Source: Maritimibacter dapengensis | GTDB lineage: Bacteria > Pseudomonadota > Alphaproteobacteria > Rhodobacterales > Rhodobacteraceae | NCBI RefSeq assembly: GCF_019218265.1 | Contig: NZ_JAHUZE010000003.1 | Location: 1-64,000, forward strand | DNA length: 64,000 nt | Reading direction: 5' to 3' | Part shown: positions 42,688-51,523 of the stretch, piece after piece | Position numbering within the stretch: the first letter of the stretch is position 1 | Layout: every line of letters begins with the position of its first letter | Made by a program: the position numbers and the translations under genes | The notes under the pieces: model-generated | Told to the model about the DNA's origin: nothing | What the model saw: the letters and a program-made list of their open reading frames with translations, nothing else | Databases searched by the model: none

Positions 42688-43619
42688 GCTCCGTGCTCCA
42701 TCAATGTCTTAACGTGTAATGCGACGCTTTGCCCCAGCGCGTCCAGATCATATCCACCCTCGAGTGTCGAGACCACCCGGCCTTCACAGACACGCTCGGC
42801 GGATTCCAGAAGTTTCGCGGTGATCCAGCCGAAGTCTTCGGTCGTCCACATCAGGCTCGCAAGCGGGTCGGCCCCATGCGCGTCGAAACCGGCGGAGACG
42901 AGGATGAGTTGCGGCTCGAACTCCTCGACCCACGGCAGCGCATGTTCCGCCCAGGCTTCGCGCATCTTGGCCGAGCCCGAACCGCCCGGCATGGCAAGGT
43001 TCATGATCTGGTCATAGGCCCCGCGTTCGTCGGGTCCGCCGGTGCCTGGATAAAGCGGCATCTCATGGGACGACACGAACCGCACGCGGCTCTCGTTCCA
43101 CAGAACATCCTGCGTCCCGTTCCCGTGATGCACGTCGAAATCGAGCACCGCGACCCGGTCCAGCCCATGCGCCTCGAGCGCATGAAGCGCCGCAATCGCC
43201 ACGTTTGAAAACAGGCAGAATCCCATCGCCCGCGCCTTCTCGGCGTGGTGCCCCGGCGGGCGGCAGGCGACGAAAGCGTTGCGCACCTCTCCCGCCAGCA
43301 CGGAGTCCACCGCGGCCGTATTCGCGCCGACCCCACGCAGCGCCGCATTGAAACTCCCGGGCGCCATCGACGTGTCGGCGTCGATCTGCGCCAACCCGGT
43401 CGCAGGCTCCGTTTCGCGGATGCGGTCGAAATGAACCAGCGGGTGCGCCAGCCGAACCTGCGCTTCCTCACCCAGAGGCGCGTCGCGCCGATCGAGTGCT
43501 TCGAAATCCTCGCCCCCCAAAGCCCGCCGCACGACTTCGAGCCGAGCCACCTGTTCGGGGTGGCCGTGCGGGGTCACGTGGGCGTCGCAGTCGGGGTGGG
43601 AATAAAGCGCAGTTGTCAT
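42684..43619 (-). CDS. Histone deacetylase-like amidohydrolase
   Basis: The 311-residue zinc hydrolase has the deacetylase motifs ACRPPGHHAEKARAMGFCLF (tandem histidines, about residues 117-136), VAVLDFDVHHGNGTQDVLW (zinc-binding Asp and His) and ILVSAGFDAHGADPLASL (second zinc Asp). Bacterial relatives deacetylate polyamines or proteins; the substrate here is unknown. It heads the operon with xseB, ispA and dxs and overlaps xseB by four bases. Confidence 0.93.
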   Translation of the reverse strand: MTTALYSHPDCDAHVTPHGHPEQVARLEVVRRALGGEDFEALDRRDAPLGEEAQVRLAHPLVHFDRIRETEPATGLAQIDADTSMAPGSFNAALRGVGANTAAVDSVLAGEVRNAFVACRPPGHHAEKARAMGFCLFSNVAIAALHALEAHGLDRVAVLDFDVHHGNGTQDVLWNESRVRFVSSHEMPLYPGTGGPDERGAYDQIMNLAMPGGSGSAKMREAWAEHALPWVEEFEPQLILVSAGFDAHGADPLASLMWTTEDFGWITAKLLESAERVCEGRVVSTLEGGYDLDALGQSVALHVKTLMEHGA

Positions 43620-43669
43620 GCGCGGACGCTAGGCCAATAGCACGCGGGCCGCAAGAATCGCCGTGCGTG

Positions 43670-44224
43670 TCAGACCCGTCGCGCGGGGCAGCCGACAATG
43701 TGATCGTTGACCAGCCCGCAGGCCTGCATCCAGGCATAGACAATGGTCGGCCCGCAAAACTTGAACCCGGCCTTCTTGAGATCCTTCGAGACCTGCGTGG
43801 AAAGCGCCGTCGACGGCGGCACGTCGGACAATGTCCGGAAACTGTTGATCAGCGGCGAACCACCCACGTATCCCCACATCCGGTCGGCGAACACATCGGC
43901 CCCGCCCATATCCAGATAGGCTTGCGCATTGCCGATCGTCGCCTCGATCTTGCCTCGATGCCGGATGATCCCCTCGTTCTGCAAGAGCCGCGCCACCTCA
44001 GGCTCACCCCATCCTGCGATCACCTCGGGCCGGAACCCTTCGAACGCGTCACGAAAGGCATCGCGTTTGCGCAGGATCGTGATCCAGCTCAGGCCGGCCT
44101 GAAACCCGTCGAGGATGAGCTTCTCCCACAGCGCCCGCCCGTCATATTCGGGCACGCCCCATTCCTCGTCGTGGTAAGAGACGTAAAGCGGATCCTCTCC
44201 GCACCAACCGCATCTGTCACCCAT
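43670..44224 (-). CDS. tag: DNA-3-methyladenine glycosylase I
   Basis: The 184-residue base-excision repair enzyme removes 3-methyladenine. The N-terminus CGWCGEDPLYVSYHDEEWGV holds one zinc-binding cysteine and the catalytic glutamates. GLSWITILRKRDAFRDAFE and INSFRTLSDVPPSTALS follow, and the C-terminal CGPTIVYAWMQACGLVNDH provides further zinc ligands. The start is set at 44224 because MGDRCGWCGED matches the usual opening; an ATG 18 bases upstream is also in frame. Confidence 0.94.
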   Translation of the reverse strand: MGDRCGWCGEDPLYVSYHDEEWGVPEYDGRALWEKLILDGFQAGLSWITILRKRDAFRDAFEGFRPEVIAGWGEPEVARLLQNEGIIRHRGKIEATIGNAQAYLDMGGADVFADRMWGYVGGSPLINSFRTLSDVPPSTALSTQVSKDLKKAGFKFCGPTIVYAWMQACGLVNDHIVGCPARRV

Positions 44225-44321
44225 TGGAAAACTCTCCCGCAATTTACCTATTCCACCGAATTTTACTGCTTCTTAGCAGCTTGGGCGCAAAAGTGGCGCG
44301 GTATCGGCGCGAGAGAGTGAC

Positions 44322-45161
44322 ATGCCAAACCCCGACATCCTGAACCCGACCGACATTGACCTCGAATTGTCGTCGCCTCTGACAATGGCGATCCGGTCGC
44401 GCGATCGCGATACCATTGCGATGGTGCGGCGTGCGGTTCAGGCCAAACAGGTGATGCTCGCCTTCCAACCCGTGGTCAGGGCCGGGCGCACCGATACCAT
44501 CGCGTTTCACGAAGGCCTCATCCGGGTGCTCGATCACACCGGTCGGATCATTCCGGCCGGAGATTTCATCGACGTGGTCGAGGCGCAGGAACTCGGTCGC
44601 ATCATCGACACTCTGGCACTGGAACTTGGCCTCGCGGCGCTGGAAGAAGAGCCGAGTCTGCGCCTTTCGGTCAACATGTCGGCCCGGTCCATCGGTTATC
44701 CGCGCTGGAAACAGGTTCTGCGACAAGGGCTTGAGCGTGATCCGACACTGGGAGAACGGCTGATCCTCGAGATCACCGAGCGGACCGCGATCGTCATGCC
44801 CGAACTCGTGCAGGTTTTCATGGCGGAGATGCAGGCCGATGGCATCTCGTTCGCGCTGGACGATTTCGGAGCCGGATACACGGCGTTCCGATACCTGCGC
44901 GATTTCTATTTCGATATTCTCAAGATCGACGGCGATTTCATCAAGGGTATCGCCGACAGCCCGGACAATCAGGTAATCGCGCAGGCGATACTGTCTGTCG
45001 CACGGCAATTCGACATGATGACGGTGGCGGAAAGCGTCGAGGCCTATGAGGATGCCGAGTTCATGGCCGACGCCGGGTGCGATTTTCTACAAGGCTACTT
45101 CTTCGGCGCCCCGACCGTGCGCCCGTGGTGGCGGGATCAGGCTTCCGCTCAGCGTGCTTGA
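44322..45161 (+). CDS. EAL-domain protein (cyclic-di-GMP phosphodiesterase)
   Basis: The 279-residue protein is almost only an EAL domain. The metal and catalytic residues appear kept: Glu64 in HEGLIR (the EAL motif itself reads EGL), Asn118 in SVNMSAR, Glu150 in LILEITER, Asp180-Asp181 in LDDFGAGY, Lys201 in ILKIDGD, Glu237 in VAESVE and Gln257 in FLQGYFFG. It should hydrolyse c-di-GMP to pGpG, assuming the Ala-to-Gly change is tolerated. There is no sensor, membrane segment or GGDEF partner; the first 40 residues are a short N-terminal extension. Confidence 0.92.
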   Translation: MPNPDILNPTDIDLELSSPLTMAIRSRDRDTIAMVRRAVQAKQVMLAFQPVVRAGRTDTIAFHEGLIRVLDHTGRIIPAGDFIDVVEAQELGRIIDTLALELGLAALEEEPSLRLSVNMSARSIGYPRWKQVLRQGLERDPTLGERLILEITERTAIVMPELVQVFMAEMQADGISFALDDFGAGYTAFRYLRDFYFDILKIDGDFIKGIADSPDNQVIAQAILSVARQFDMMTVAESVEAYEDAEFMADAGCDFLQGYFFGAPTVRPWWRDQASAQRA

Positions 45162-45312
45162 CGCCGCGTCCACTCGTCCCTTGAATTTCTCTGCAATGCG
45201 GCATACCCCTTTCCCTCACGGGTGCGGGAGGAGAATCGCGTAAGCGATCGCATCCGAACAGATTTGTTCCCTGCCCACGACGGGATCGGAACCGCACTGG
45301 AGAGGACTTCAT

Positions 45313-46488
45313 ATGACCAACGTCGTTATCGCATCGGCTGCCCGGACCCCTGTCGGCAGCTTCAATGGCGCGTTCGCCAACACCCCCGCCCATGACTTGG
45401 GCGCAACCATGCTGAACGCGCTGGTCGAACGTGCGGGGATCGAGAAATCGGACGTGGACGAAACCATCCTCGGTCAGGTGCTCACCGGCGGTCAGGGCCA
45501 GAACCCCGCGCGTCAGGCGCATGTGAACGCGGGCCTGCCCATCGAAAGCGCCGCCTGGGGCATCAACCAGGTCTGCGGCTCCGGACTTCGCGCCGTGGCG
45601 CTCGCCGCCCAGCACATCCAACTCGAGGACGCGGGCATCGTGGCCGCTGGCGGTCAGGAAAACATGTCTCTCTCCCCCCACGTCGCGCACCTGCGCGCGG
45701 GCCACAAAATGGGCGACATGAAGTTCATCGACTCGATGATCAAGGACGGGCTCTGGGACGCGTTCAACGGTTACCACATGGGTCAGACCGCCGAGAACGT
45801 CGCCGAGAAATGGCAGATCACCCGCGATGATCAGGACGAATTCGCCGTCGCTTCGCAGAACAAGGCCGAGGCCGCCCAGAAAGCCGGTAAGTTCAAGGAT
45901 GAAATCGTCCCCTTCACCGTGAAGACCCGCAAGGGCGAGACCGTGGTCGAGGACGACGAATACATCCGCCATGGCGCGACGATGGACGCGATGCAGAAAC
46001 TGCGCCCGGCCTTCACCAAGGACGGCACCGTGACCGCCGCCAACGCCTCGGGCATCAATGACGGCGCTGCCGGTGCGCTTCTCATGTCGGCCGCCGAAGC
46101 CGAGAAACGCGGCATCGAGCCGCTCGCCCGCATCGCCTCCTACGCCACCGCCGGCCTCGACCCGTCGATCATGGGCGTCGGCCCGATCTATGCCTCGCGC
46201 AAGGCGCTCGAAAAGGCCGGGTGGAAAGCCTCTGACCTCGACCTCGTCGAAGCCAACGAAGCATTCGCGGCGCAGGCCTGCGCGGTGAACAAAGACATGG
46301 AATGGGACCCCGAGATCGTGAACGTGAACGGCGGCGCCATCGCCATCGGCCACCCGATCGGGGCCTCCGGCGCGCGTATCCTGAACACCCTCCTGTTCGA
46401 AATGCAGCGTCGCGGCGCGAAAAAGGGTCTCGCGACCCTCTGCATCGGCGGCGGCATGGGCGTGGCCATGTGCCTCGAACGCCCGTAA
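45313..46488 (+). CDS. phaA: Acetyl-CoA acetyltransferase (beta-ketothiolase)
   Basis: The 391-residue thiolase condenses two acetyl-CoA to acetoacetyl-CoA, the first step of PHB synthesis. Active-site Cys88 lies in [12 protein letters not shown]. The His motif is in [20 protein letters not shown], and the second cysteine is in [13 protein letters not shown] at the C-terminus. The length matches PhaA of Zoogloea and Cupriavidus. GGAGAGGACTTCAT precedes the ATG. A terminator follows, but phaB lies only one gene further. Confidence 0.95.
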   Translation: MTNVVIASAARTPVGSFNGAFANTPAHDLGATMLNALVERAGIEKSDVDETILGQVLTGGQGQNPARQAHVNAGLPIESAAWGINQVCGSGLRAVALAAQHIQLEDAGIVAAGGQENMSLSPHVAHLRAGHKMGDMKFIDSMIKDGLWDAFNGYHMGQTAENVAEKWQITRDDQDEFAVASQNKAEAAQKAGKFKDEIVPFTVKTRKGETVVEDDEYIRHGATMDAMQKLRPAFTKDGTVTAANASGINDGAAGALLMSAAEAEKRGIEPLARIASYATAGLDPSIMGVGPIYASRKALEKAGWKASDLDLVEANEAFAAQACAVNKDMEWDPEIVNVNGGAIAIGHPIGASGARILNTLLFEMQRRGAKKGLATLCIGGGMGVAMCLERP

Positions 46489-46517
46489 GGGAACGCTTTT
46501 CCAGTAGCGAATGGAAC

Positions 46518-46539
46518 CGGGGGCTTCGGCCCCCGTTTT
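46518..46539 (+). terminator. Terminator after phaA
   Basis: CGGGGGC-TTCG-GCCCCCG forms a 7-bp stem with a UUCG tetraloop, followed by TTTT. It ends six bases before the next start codon. Confidence 0.88.
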
Positions 46540-46544
46540 CTATT

Positions 46545-47381
46545 ATGGACGACTTACCAACGAACCCCGCTCAGATCGTCTTTTCCGGCGGCGGGCTGCG
46601 CTGCTTCTGGCAGGGCGGCTTCATGACCCGGCTCGCAAAGGAAGGATACGACTTCGACCCGCAACGCATCACCGGCGTCAGCGGAGGCGCACTCGCCGGA
46701 TCAGCCTGGATCGCCGATATCGAACAACGCCTGCTTGATGAAATGTGCGCAGCCTTCGAGGATCGCGACAGCAATCTCGACCTGTTCGACCCGGACGAGA
46801 ACGGCATCACGCCGCATCAGGAGCTTTATTGCGACGTCGTGAACCGCGTGCTCGACGCCGATACGGCGCGCAAGATCGCGAGCGGCCCCGCGTTCCAGAT
46901 CCAGATCGCGCATCCCCCCGACACCGGTCTGCCCACCCTGACCGGCACTGCACTCGCTGCCGCCTATGAGGCCGAGCTGCACATCGTCGGCTCGCCCCAC
47001 TTCAACTGGGCCGAGAAGATGGGCCTGACCGCCAGCCTCGTCGACGCGAACCGCGCCGCGCGGGACGGCAAGCTCACCGAACTGGTCAGCGCCGCCGCCG
47101 TCATCCCCCCGGTCTTCGAGCCACCGCTGTGGAACGATCGCCGCGTCGTCGATGGCGGCATGGCCGATCAGGCCCCTTTGCCCGACCCGGACGATGGCGA
47201 AACGCTCATCCTGCTCACCCGTCCCTACAAGAAGCTGCCGGATGTGCCGGGCCGAACCTATGTCTGGCCAAGCGAGGAAACGCCGGCTGACAAAATCGAC
47301 TTCACAAATCCGCAAAAATTGCGCGATACATGGGACTTGGGGGCACAAGACGCGGAAAGATATCTTCTTAAACGCGAGTAA
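46545..47381 (+). CDS. Patatin-like phospholipase family protein
   Basis: The 278-residue serine hydrolase has the oxyanion motif FSGGGLRCFWQGGFMTRL (residues 13-30), the nucleophile elbow GVSGG with Ser46 and the dyad aspartate in VVDGGMADQAPL (Asp203). There is no signal peptide, so it is probably cytoplasmic. It may hydrolyse acyl esters. Its place between phaA and phaB suggests granule-associated lipid or PHB turnover, but that is inference. The start at 46545 lies just behind the phaA terminator; the longer frame upstream is antisense-like noise. Confidence 0.87.
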   Translation: MDDLPTNPAQIVFSGGGLRCFWQGGFMTRLAKEGYDFDPQRITGVSGGALAGSAWIADIEQRLLDEMCAAFEDRDSNLDLFDPDENGITPHQELYCDVVNRVLDADTARKIASGPAFQIQIAHPPDTGLPTLTGTALAAAYEAELHIVGSPHFNWAEKMGLTASLVDANRAARDGKLTELVSAAAVIPPVFEPPLWNDRRVVDGGMADQAPLPDPDDGETLILLTRPYKKLPDVPGRTYVWPSEETPADKIDFTNPQKLRDTWDLGAQDAERYLLKRE

Positions 47382-47408
47382 TATTGTTGCGCCTTGTTGG
47401 TGTATTGA

Positions 47409-47421
47409 GTAACAGAGTTAC
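47409..47421. promoter_or_regulatory. Inverted repeat upstream of phaB
   Basis: GTAAC-AGA-GTTAC lies 30 bases before the phaB ATG, in an AT-rich 69-base gap. Possible operator or part of the phaB promoter; no regulator assigned. Confidence 0.25.
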
Positions 47422-47450
47422 CGGACAGTTAATTTAAGGGAGGAGACATC

Positions 47451-48173
47451 ATGGCACGAGTTGCACTGGTGACAGGCGGATCGCGCGGCATCGGCGAAGC
47501 GATTTCCAAAGCTTTGAAGGATGCGGGCTATCAGGTTGCGGCAACATATGCCGGCAATGACGAAGCCGCCGCGAAATTCACCGAAGAGACCGGCATCAAG
47601 ACCTACAAATGGAACGTCGCGGATTACGACGAATCCAAAGCGGGGCTGGAGCAGGTCGAAGCCGACCTCGGCCCGATCGACGTGGTCGTGGCGAATGCCG
47701 GCATCACCCGTGACGCGCCGTTTCACAAGATGTCGCCCGAACAATGGCATCAGGTGATCGACACCAACCTCACCGGCGTCTTCAACACCGTTCACCCGGT
47801 CTGGCCGGGAATGCGCGAACGCAAGTTCGGCCGCATCATCGTGATCTCCTCCATCAACGGTCAGAAGGGCCAGTTCGGACAGGTCAACTACGCCGCAACC
47901 AAGGCGGGCGACCTGGGGATCATCAAGTCGCTGGCACAGGAAGGCGCGCGCGCGGGCATCACCGCCAACGCGATCTGCCCCGGCTATATCGCGACCGAGA
48001 TGGTCATGGCCGTGCCCGAGAAGGTGCGCGAGTCGATCATCGGCGGCATCCCGGCGGGCCGGTTGGGCGAGCCCGAGGAAATCGCACGCTGCGTGGTGTT
48101 CCTCGCCTCCGACGACGCCGGCTTCATCAACGGTTCCACGATTTCTGCCAACGGCGCGCAACACGTCGTGTGA
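47451..48173 (+). CDS. phaB: Acetoacetyl-CoA reductase
   Basis: The 240-residue SDR reduces acetoacetyl-CoA to (R)-3-hydroxybutyryl-CoA with NADPH, feeding PHB synthase. The nucleotide motif is VTGGSRGIGEAIS (residues 7-19), then NAGITRDAPFHKM. The catalytic Ser133/134, Tyr147 and Lys151 lie in VISSINGQKG and VNYAATKAG. The C-terminal ISANGAQHVV is the PhaB ending. GGGAGGAGACATC gives a strong ribosome binding site. PHB synthase and phasins are not in the window. Confidence 0.95.
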   Translation: MARVALVTGGSRGIGEAISKALKDAGYQVAATYAGNDEAAAKFTEETGIKTYKWNVADYDESKAGLEQVEADLGPIDVVVANAGITRDAPFHKMSPEQWHQVIDTNLTGVFNTVHPVWPGMRERKFGRIIVISSINGQKGQFGQVNYAATKAGDLGIIKSLAQEGARAGITANAICPGYIATEMVMAVPEKVRESIIGGIPAGRLGEPEEIARCVVFLASDDAGFINGSTISANGAQHVV

Positions 48174-48198
48174 CGCGCCCACTCTGGGAGGGGGGAAG

Positions 48199-48224
48199 AA
48201 CCGGCCTTTCGAGGCCGGTTTTTT
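48199..48224 (+). terminator. Terminator after phaB
   Basis: AACCGGCCT-TTCG-AGGCCGGTT forms a 9-bp stem with a UUCG loop and runs into TTTTTT. It lies 25 bases after the phaB stop. Confidence 0.95.
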
Positions 48225-48241
48225 CGTGCCAATAGAGCGGC

Positions 48242-49117
48242 ATGACCGAGAACCGCGCCACCCTGATCGGATTTTCCGCCGTCCTGCTCTGGGCGCTCCT
48301 CGCCGTGTTCACGGTGGGAAGCTCACCGGTGCCGCCCCTGCAACTCAACGCAATGACCTTTGCGATCGGCGGCGCGATCGGCGTGATCTGGGTGCTGGCA
48401 ACGGGCGGCATCGTGCGTCTGCGTGGAGTGTCGTGGCGGGTCTATGCCTTTGGCACGCTTGGGCTTTTCGGCTACCACGCGCTCTATTTCACGGCCCTTC
48501 GCCTCGCGCCGGCCGCCGAGGCGGGCCTGATCGCCTATCTCTGGCCACTCCTGATCGTTCTTTTTTCCGGCTTCCTGCCCGGCGAGAGCCTAAGACCCGG
48601 CCACATCATCGGAGCACTTGTCAGCTTCGCAGGGGCCGCGCTTATCCTCGGCAATGGTTTCTCGGGGTTCGATGCCAACTCTTCCCTCGGCTACGGCGCG
48701 GCGATCCTTTGCGCACTCACATGGTCGAGCTATTCGGTCCTGTCACGAAGACTGGGCACGACACCGACCGACAGCGTCGCGGTGTTCTGCGTGGCAACCG
48801 CCATCCTGTCGACCGCCGCGCATGTCGCGATCGAGGATACGCAATGGCCCACAACCGCGCTCGGCTGGGCGTCCGTCGCGGCGCTTGGCCTCGGCCCCGT
48901 GGGGCTGGCCTTCTACACATGGGACGTGGGCGTGAAGCGCGGCAATATTCAACTGCTCGGCACGGCAAGTTACGCCGCACCGCTCCTGTCCACCCTCGTC
49001 CTGATATTGGTGGGCGCGGCCCAACCGAGCCCGATGCTCGTGGCCGCCGCCCTTCTTGTCACATTAGGTGCCTGGCTCGCAGCACGCGCCGGACGGGCTG
49101 GCCGACCGGTCGCGTAA
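48242..49117 (+). CDS. EamA/DMT family exporter (YddG-like)
   Basis: The 291-residue protein has ten membrane segments. The N-terminal ATLIGFSAVLLWALLAVFTV, the LGLFGYHALYFTALRLAPAA region and the C-terminal LGTASYAAPLLSTLVLIL are like the YddG branch of the DMT superfamily, which exports aromatic and other amino acids. Specificity is not proven by sequence. The start lies 18 bases after the phaB terminator. Confidence 0.87.
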   Translation: MTENRATLIGFSAVLLWALLAVFTVGSSPVPPLQLNAMTFAIGGAIGVIWVLATGGIVRLRGVSWRVYAFGTLGLFGYHALYFTALRLAPAAEAGLIAYLWPLLIVLFSGFLPGESLRPGHIIGALVSFAGAALILGNGFSGFDANSSLGYGAAILCALTWSSYSVLSRRLGTTPTDSVAVFCVATAILSTAAHVAIEDTQWPTTALGWASVAALGLGPVGLAFYTWDVGVKRGNIQLLGTASYAAPLLSTLVLILVGAAQPSPMLVAAALLVTLGAWLAARAGRAGRPVA

Positions 49118-49131
49118 AAAAGGCCCTTCTC

Positions 49132-49299
49132 TCAGGTCGTTGCGAGACGCTCGATCTCGTCCTTGAGGCGAAGTTTCTTTTTCTTCAACGCGGCGATTTC
49201 CGCGTCAGGCACCCCCGGGCTTCGCTGTGCGTGATCGACCTGGTCGGAAAGCGTGGCGTGTTTCCGACGGAGCTCCTGCAAGCGTGCGCTCATGTCCAT
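49132..49299 (-). CDS. YdcH/DUF465 family small protein
   Basis: The 55-residue protein has a helical, charged sequence with LQELRRKHATLSDQVDHAQR and the signature AALKKKKLRLKDEIERLA near the C-terminus, typical of DUF465. It probably forms a coiled coil; function unknown. The start at 49299 has AGGAGG eight bases upstream. It is convergent with the EamA exporter gene. Confidence 0.88.
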   Translation of the reverse strand: MDMSARLQELRRKHATLSDQVDHAQRSPGVPDAEIAALKKKKLRLKDEIERLATT

Positions 49300-49462
49300 G
49301 GGGGTCCTCCTATTTGTCTGAAAGCCCGGATATAGCAGCACAGAATTTTTCGGCTGTCACCAATTCGTTGCAAAAATCGGTGTCCCGGCAAACAAATGCT
49401 AAAGATTAAGCTTACCCTGCGTCAGAATCTGAAAACCGGCCTATCCGCTTCGGACCGGGTGC

Positions 49463-50230
49463 CTACCAAAGCGGCAGATGCGCGCCATCGCGCAGGATCG
49501 CCGAAACCTCACGCCGGTAGCTTTCGACGTCGCCCACATGCTCGGCCCCGTCATGCAGAATCAGCGGCGCGGCAAGCCGGAAGGCGCCCCGCCCGCCCTT
49601 GCGCGCCTGCACGAGCACCAGCACCGCAGCGCGCCCTTCTCGTGGCAAGAGCGGTTTGACCAGAACCGACCCAAGCCGGTCGTCCATCGCCTTAAGCACT
49701 TCCGGCAGTCGTTCGGCCTTCTGGATCAGCGTCATATAGCCGCGGGGCTTCAGCCGCCGGGTCGCGACATCGACCCAAGTGGCCAGCGGCGTTTCCTCGA
49801 ACAACGCGCCCTCGCGTCCGGCATCGTCCGACGTCGTGGAACGATCGCGCAGGTGATAGGGAGGATTCATGATCACGTGGTCAAAGCTCTCCTCCCGCAA
49901 CTCGGGCGGCAGATTTGCGAGATCGGCGATCACGACCCGCATGTCCAGACCATTTGCGAACGCGTTTCTGGCGGCCAGATCGGCATAGTCGGGCTGCCGC
50001 TCGATACCCGTCACCTTGAGCCCTTCGACCCGCGTGGCAAGGCACAGGCCCGCCGCGCCGGTCCCGCAACCAAGGTCCAGAACCGTTTCGCCGGCATGGG
50101 CCGCGACAGACGCCGCAAGGAACACCGGGTCGACCCCGGCCCGATACCCGTCTCGCGGTTGCATGAGCACGAGTTGCCCCCCAAGAAACTTGTCCTCGGT
50201 AATCATCTGGCGGGCAAATCCCATGCTCAT
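49463..50230 (-). CDS. tRNA1(Val) A37 N6-methyltransferase-like protein
   Basis: The 255-residue SAM-dependent methyltransferase begins ITEDKFLGGQLVLMQPRDGY, typical of the TrmN6/YfiC group. SAM motif I is VLDLGCGTGAAGLCLATRV (about residues 49-67), motif IV is VIMNPPYHLR with the NPPY of adenine/glutamine N-methyltransferases. It probably methylates A37 in tRNA-Val. Its ATG overlaps the DUF2007 stop as ATGA, so the two are co-translated. Confidence 0.87.
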   Translation of the reverse strand: MSMGFARQMITEDKFLGGQLVLMQPRDGYRAGVDPVFLAASVAAHAGETVLDLGCGTGAAGLCLATRVEGLKVTGIERQPDYADLAARNAFANGLDMRVVIADLANLPPELREESFDHVIMNPPYHLRDRSTTSDDAGREGALFEETPLATWVDVATRRLKPRGYMTLIQKAERLPEVLKAMDDRLGSVLVKPLLPREGRAAVLVLVQARKGGRGAFRLAAPLILHDGAEHVGDVESYRREVSAILRDGAHLPLW

Positions 50231-50445
50231 TTCTCCTCGAGCTCGACGCCGTTATCGGTGAGAACGCGCCGCGCACGCTCCCACTCGTCTGCCCGGACCA
50301 TAAGCCTGCGAGGTAAAATTCCTATTGACCCTTCCAGCGTGCTCATGTGGACGTCCATCGCAAAGCAGTCTATACCTTCGCCCGACAGAAGAGCCTGTGC
50401 AAAAGCGATCAAAGTTGGGTCATTCGTGCGCAAAAGCTCTTTCAT
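50227..50445 (-). CDS. DUF2007 family protein
   Basis: The 72-residue protein has MKELLRTNDPTLIAFAQALL, SGEGIDCFAMDVHMSTLEGS and RRLMVRADEWERARRVLTDN, the pattern of the DUF2007 signal-transducing-like domain. The function is unknown. AGGACC precedes its ATG. It overlaps the methyltransferase gene by four bases and is divergent from the polyprenyl synthase gene, a layout often seen in alphaproteobacteria. Confidence 0.88.
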   Translation of the reverse strand: MKELLRTNDPTLIAFAQALLSGEGIDCFAMDVHMSTLEGSIGILPRRLMVRADEWERARRVLTDNGVELEEK

Positions 50446-50521
50446 GCTAAGGTCCTAAAGCGTTATTGGTCGTCATGTCGAGGGGCAACGCCGACCGGGA
50501 CGGGGCAAGGCGGACGGGACG

Positions 50522-51523
50522 ATGACCATGCTGGATCAAAAGGCACACAAGCCGCACGAAAGGCTTGCCGCACATCTGAGTGAAGATCTCGCGGCGGTCG
50601 ACGATATGATTCGGACGCGCATGGTGTCCGAACACGCCCCGCGCATTCCGGAAGTGACCGCACATCTGGTCGAGGCGGGCGGTAAGCGTCTGCGCCCGAT
50701 GCTCACCCTCGCTACCGCCCGGCTCTGCGGGTACGAGGGCGAAAAGCACGTCATCCTCGCCACCGCGATCGAATTCATCCACACCGCAACGCTCCTCCAT
50801 GACGATGTCGTGGACGAAAGCGCCCAGCGCCGGGGTCGCCCGACGGCGAACCTGCTCTGGGACAACAAGTCGAGCGTTCTGGTGGGCGACTACCTCCTCG
50901 CCCGCGCGTTTCAGTTGATGACGGACACCGAGAGCCTCCGCATCCTCGCCGTTCTCTCCAACGCATCGGCCACGATCACCGAGGGCGAAGTGCTGCAACT
51001 CACGGCGGCCCAAGACTTGGGAACCACCGAAGAGATCTATTTCAAGGTCGTGCGCGGCAAGACGGCGGCGCTGTTCTCCGCCGCCACCGAAGCCGCAGGC
51101 ATCCTCGCGGGCGTGTCCGAAGACCAGATCAAGGCGCTCTACGATTACGGCGACGCACTCGGCATCGCGTTTCAGGTGGTCGACGACCTGCTCGATTTCT
51201 GGGGCGGCGAAGAGACGGGCAAGAACATCGGTGACGATTTCCGCGACCGCAAACTGACGCTCCCGCTCATCAAGGCGATCTCCGCCTCCGACGACGACGA
51301 AATGGCGTTCTGGAAGCGGACGCTGGAAAAGAACCAGCAGACCGAAGGCGATCTCGACACAGCGCTCGAGATCATGAACCGTCACGGCGCGCTCGAAGAA
51401 ACCCGGCAGGCCGCGCTCGGCTGGGCGAACACCGCCAAGGACGCGCTGGCGATCCTGCCCGAAGATCCGATCCGCGATATGCTCTCCGATATCGCCGACT
51501 ACGTGGTCGAGCGGATCAACTGA
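50522..51523 (+). CDS. Long-chain polyprenyl diphosphate synthase (ubiquinone side chain)
   Basis: The 333-residue trans-prenyl synthase has the first aspartate-rich motif in TLLHDDVVDESAQRRGRPTA (no insertion between the aspartates, as in long-chain enzymes), LVGDYLLARAFQLMTD, and the second motif in AFQVVDDLLDFWGGEETGKN. In Rhodobacterales this enzyme makes the C50 (decaprenyl) tail of ubiquinone-10, although the chain length cannot be read directly. Its 3' end overlaps that of the convergent ispE by eight bases. Confidence 0.93.
   Translation: MTMLDQKAHKPHERLAAHLSEDLAAVDDMIRTRMVSEHAPRIPEVTAHLVEAGGKRLRPMLTLATARLCGYEGEKHVILATAIEFIHTATLLHDDVVDESAQRRGRPTANLLWDNKSSVLVGDYLLARAFQLMTDTESLRILAVLSNASATITEGEVLQLTAAQDLGTTEEIYFKVVRGKTAALFSAATEAAGILAGVSEDQIKALYDYGDALGIAFQVVDDLLDFWGGEETGKNIGDDFRDRKLTLPLIKAISASDDDEMAFWKRTLEKNQQTEGDLDTALEIMNRHGALEETRQAALGWANTAKDALAILPEDPIRDMLSDIADYVVERIN

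Noticed and set aside
45185-45220. PhaR binding site (CTGC-N3-GCAG) upstream of phaA
   Set aside because: CTGCAATGCGG only matches one half-site fully; too weak to call.
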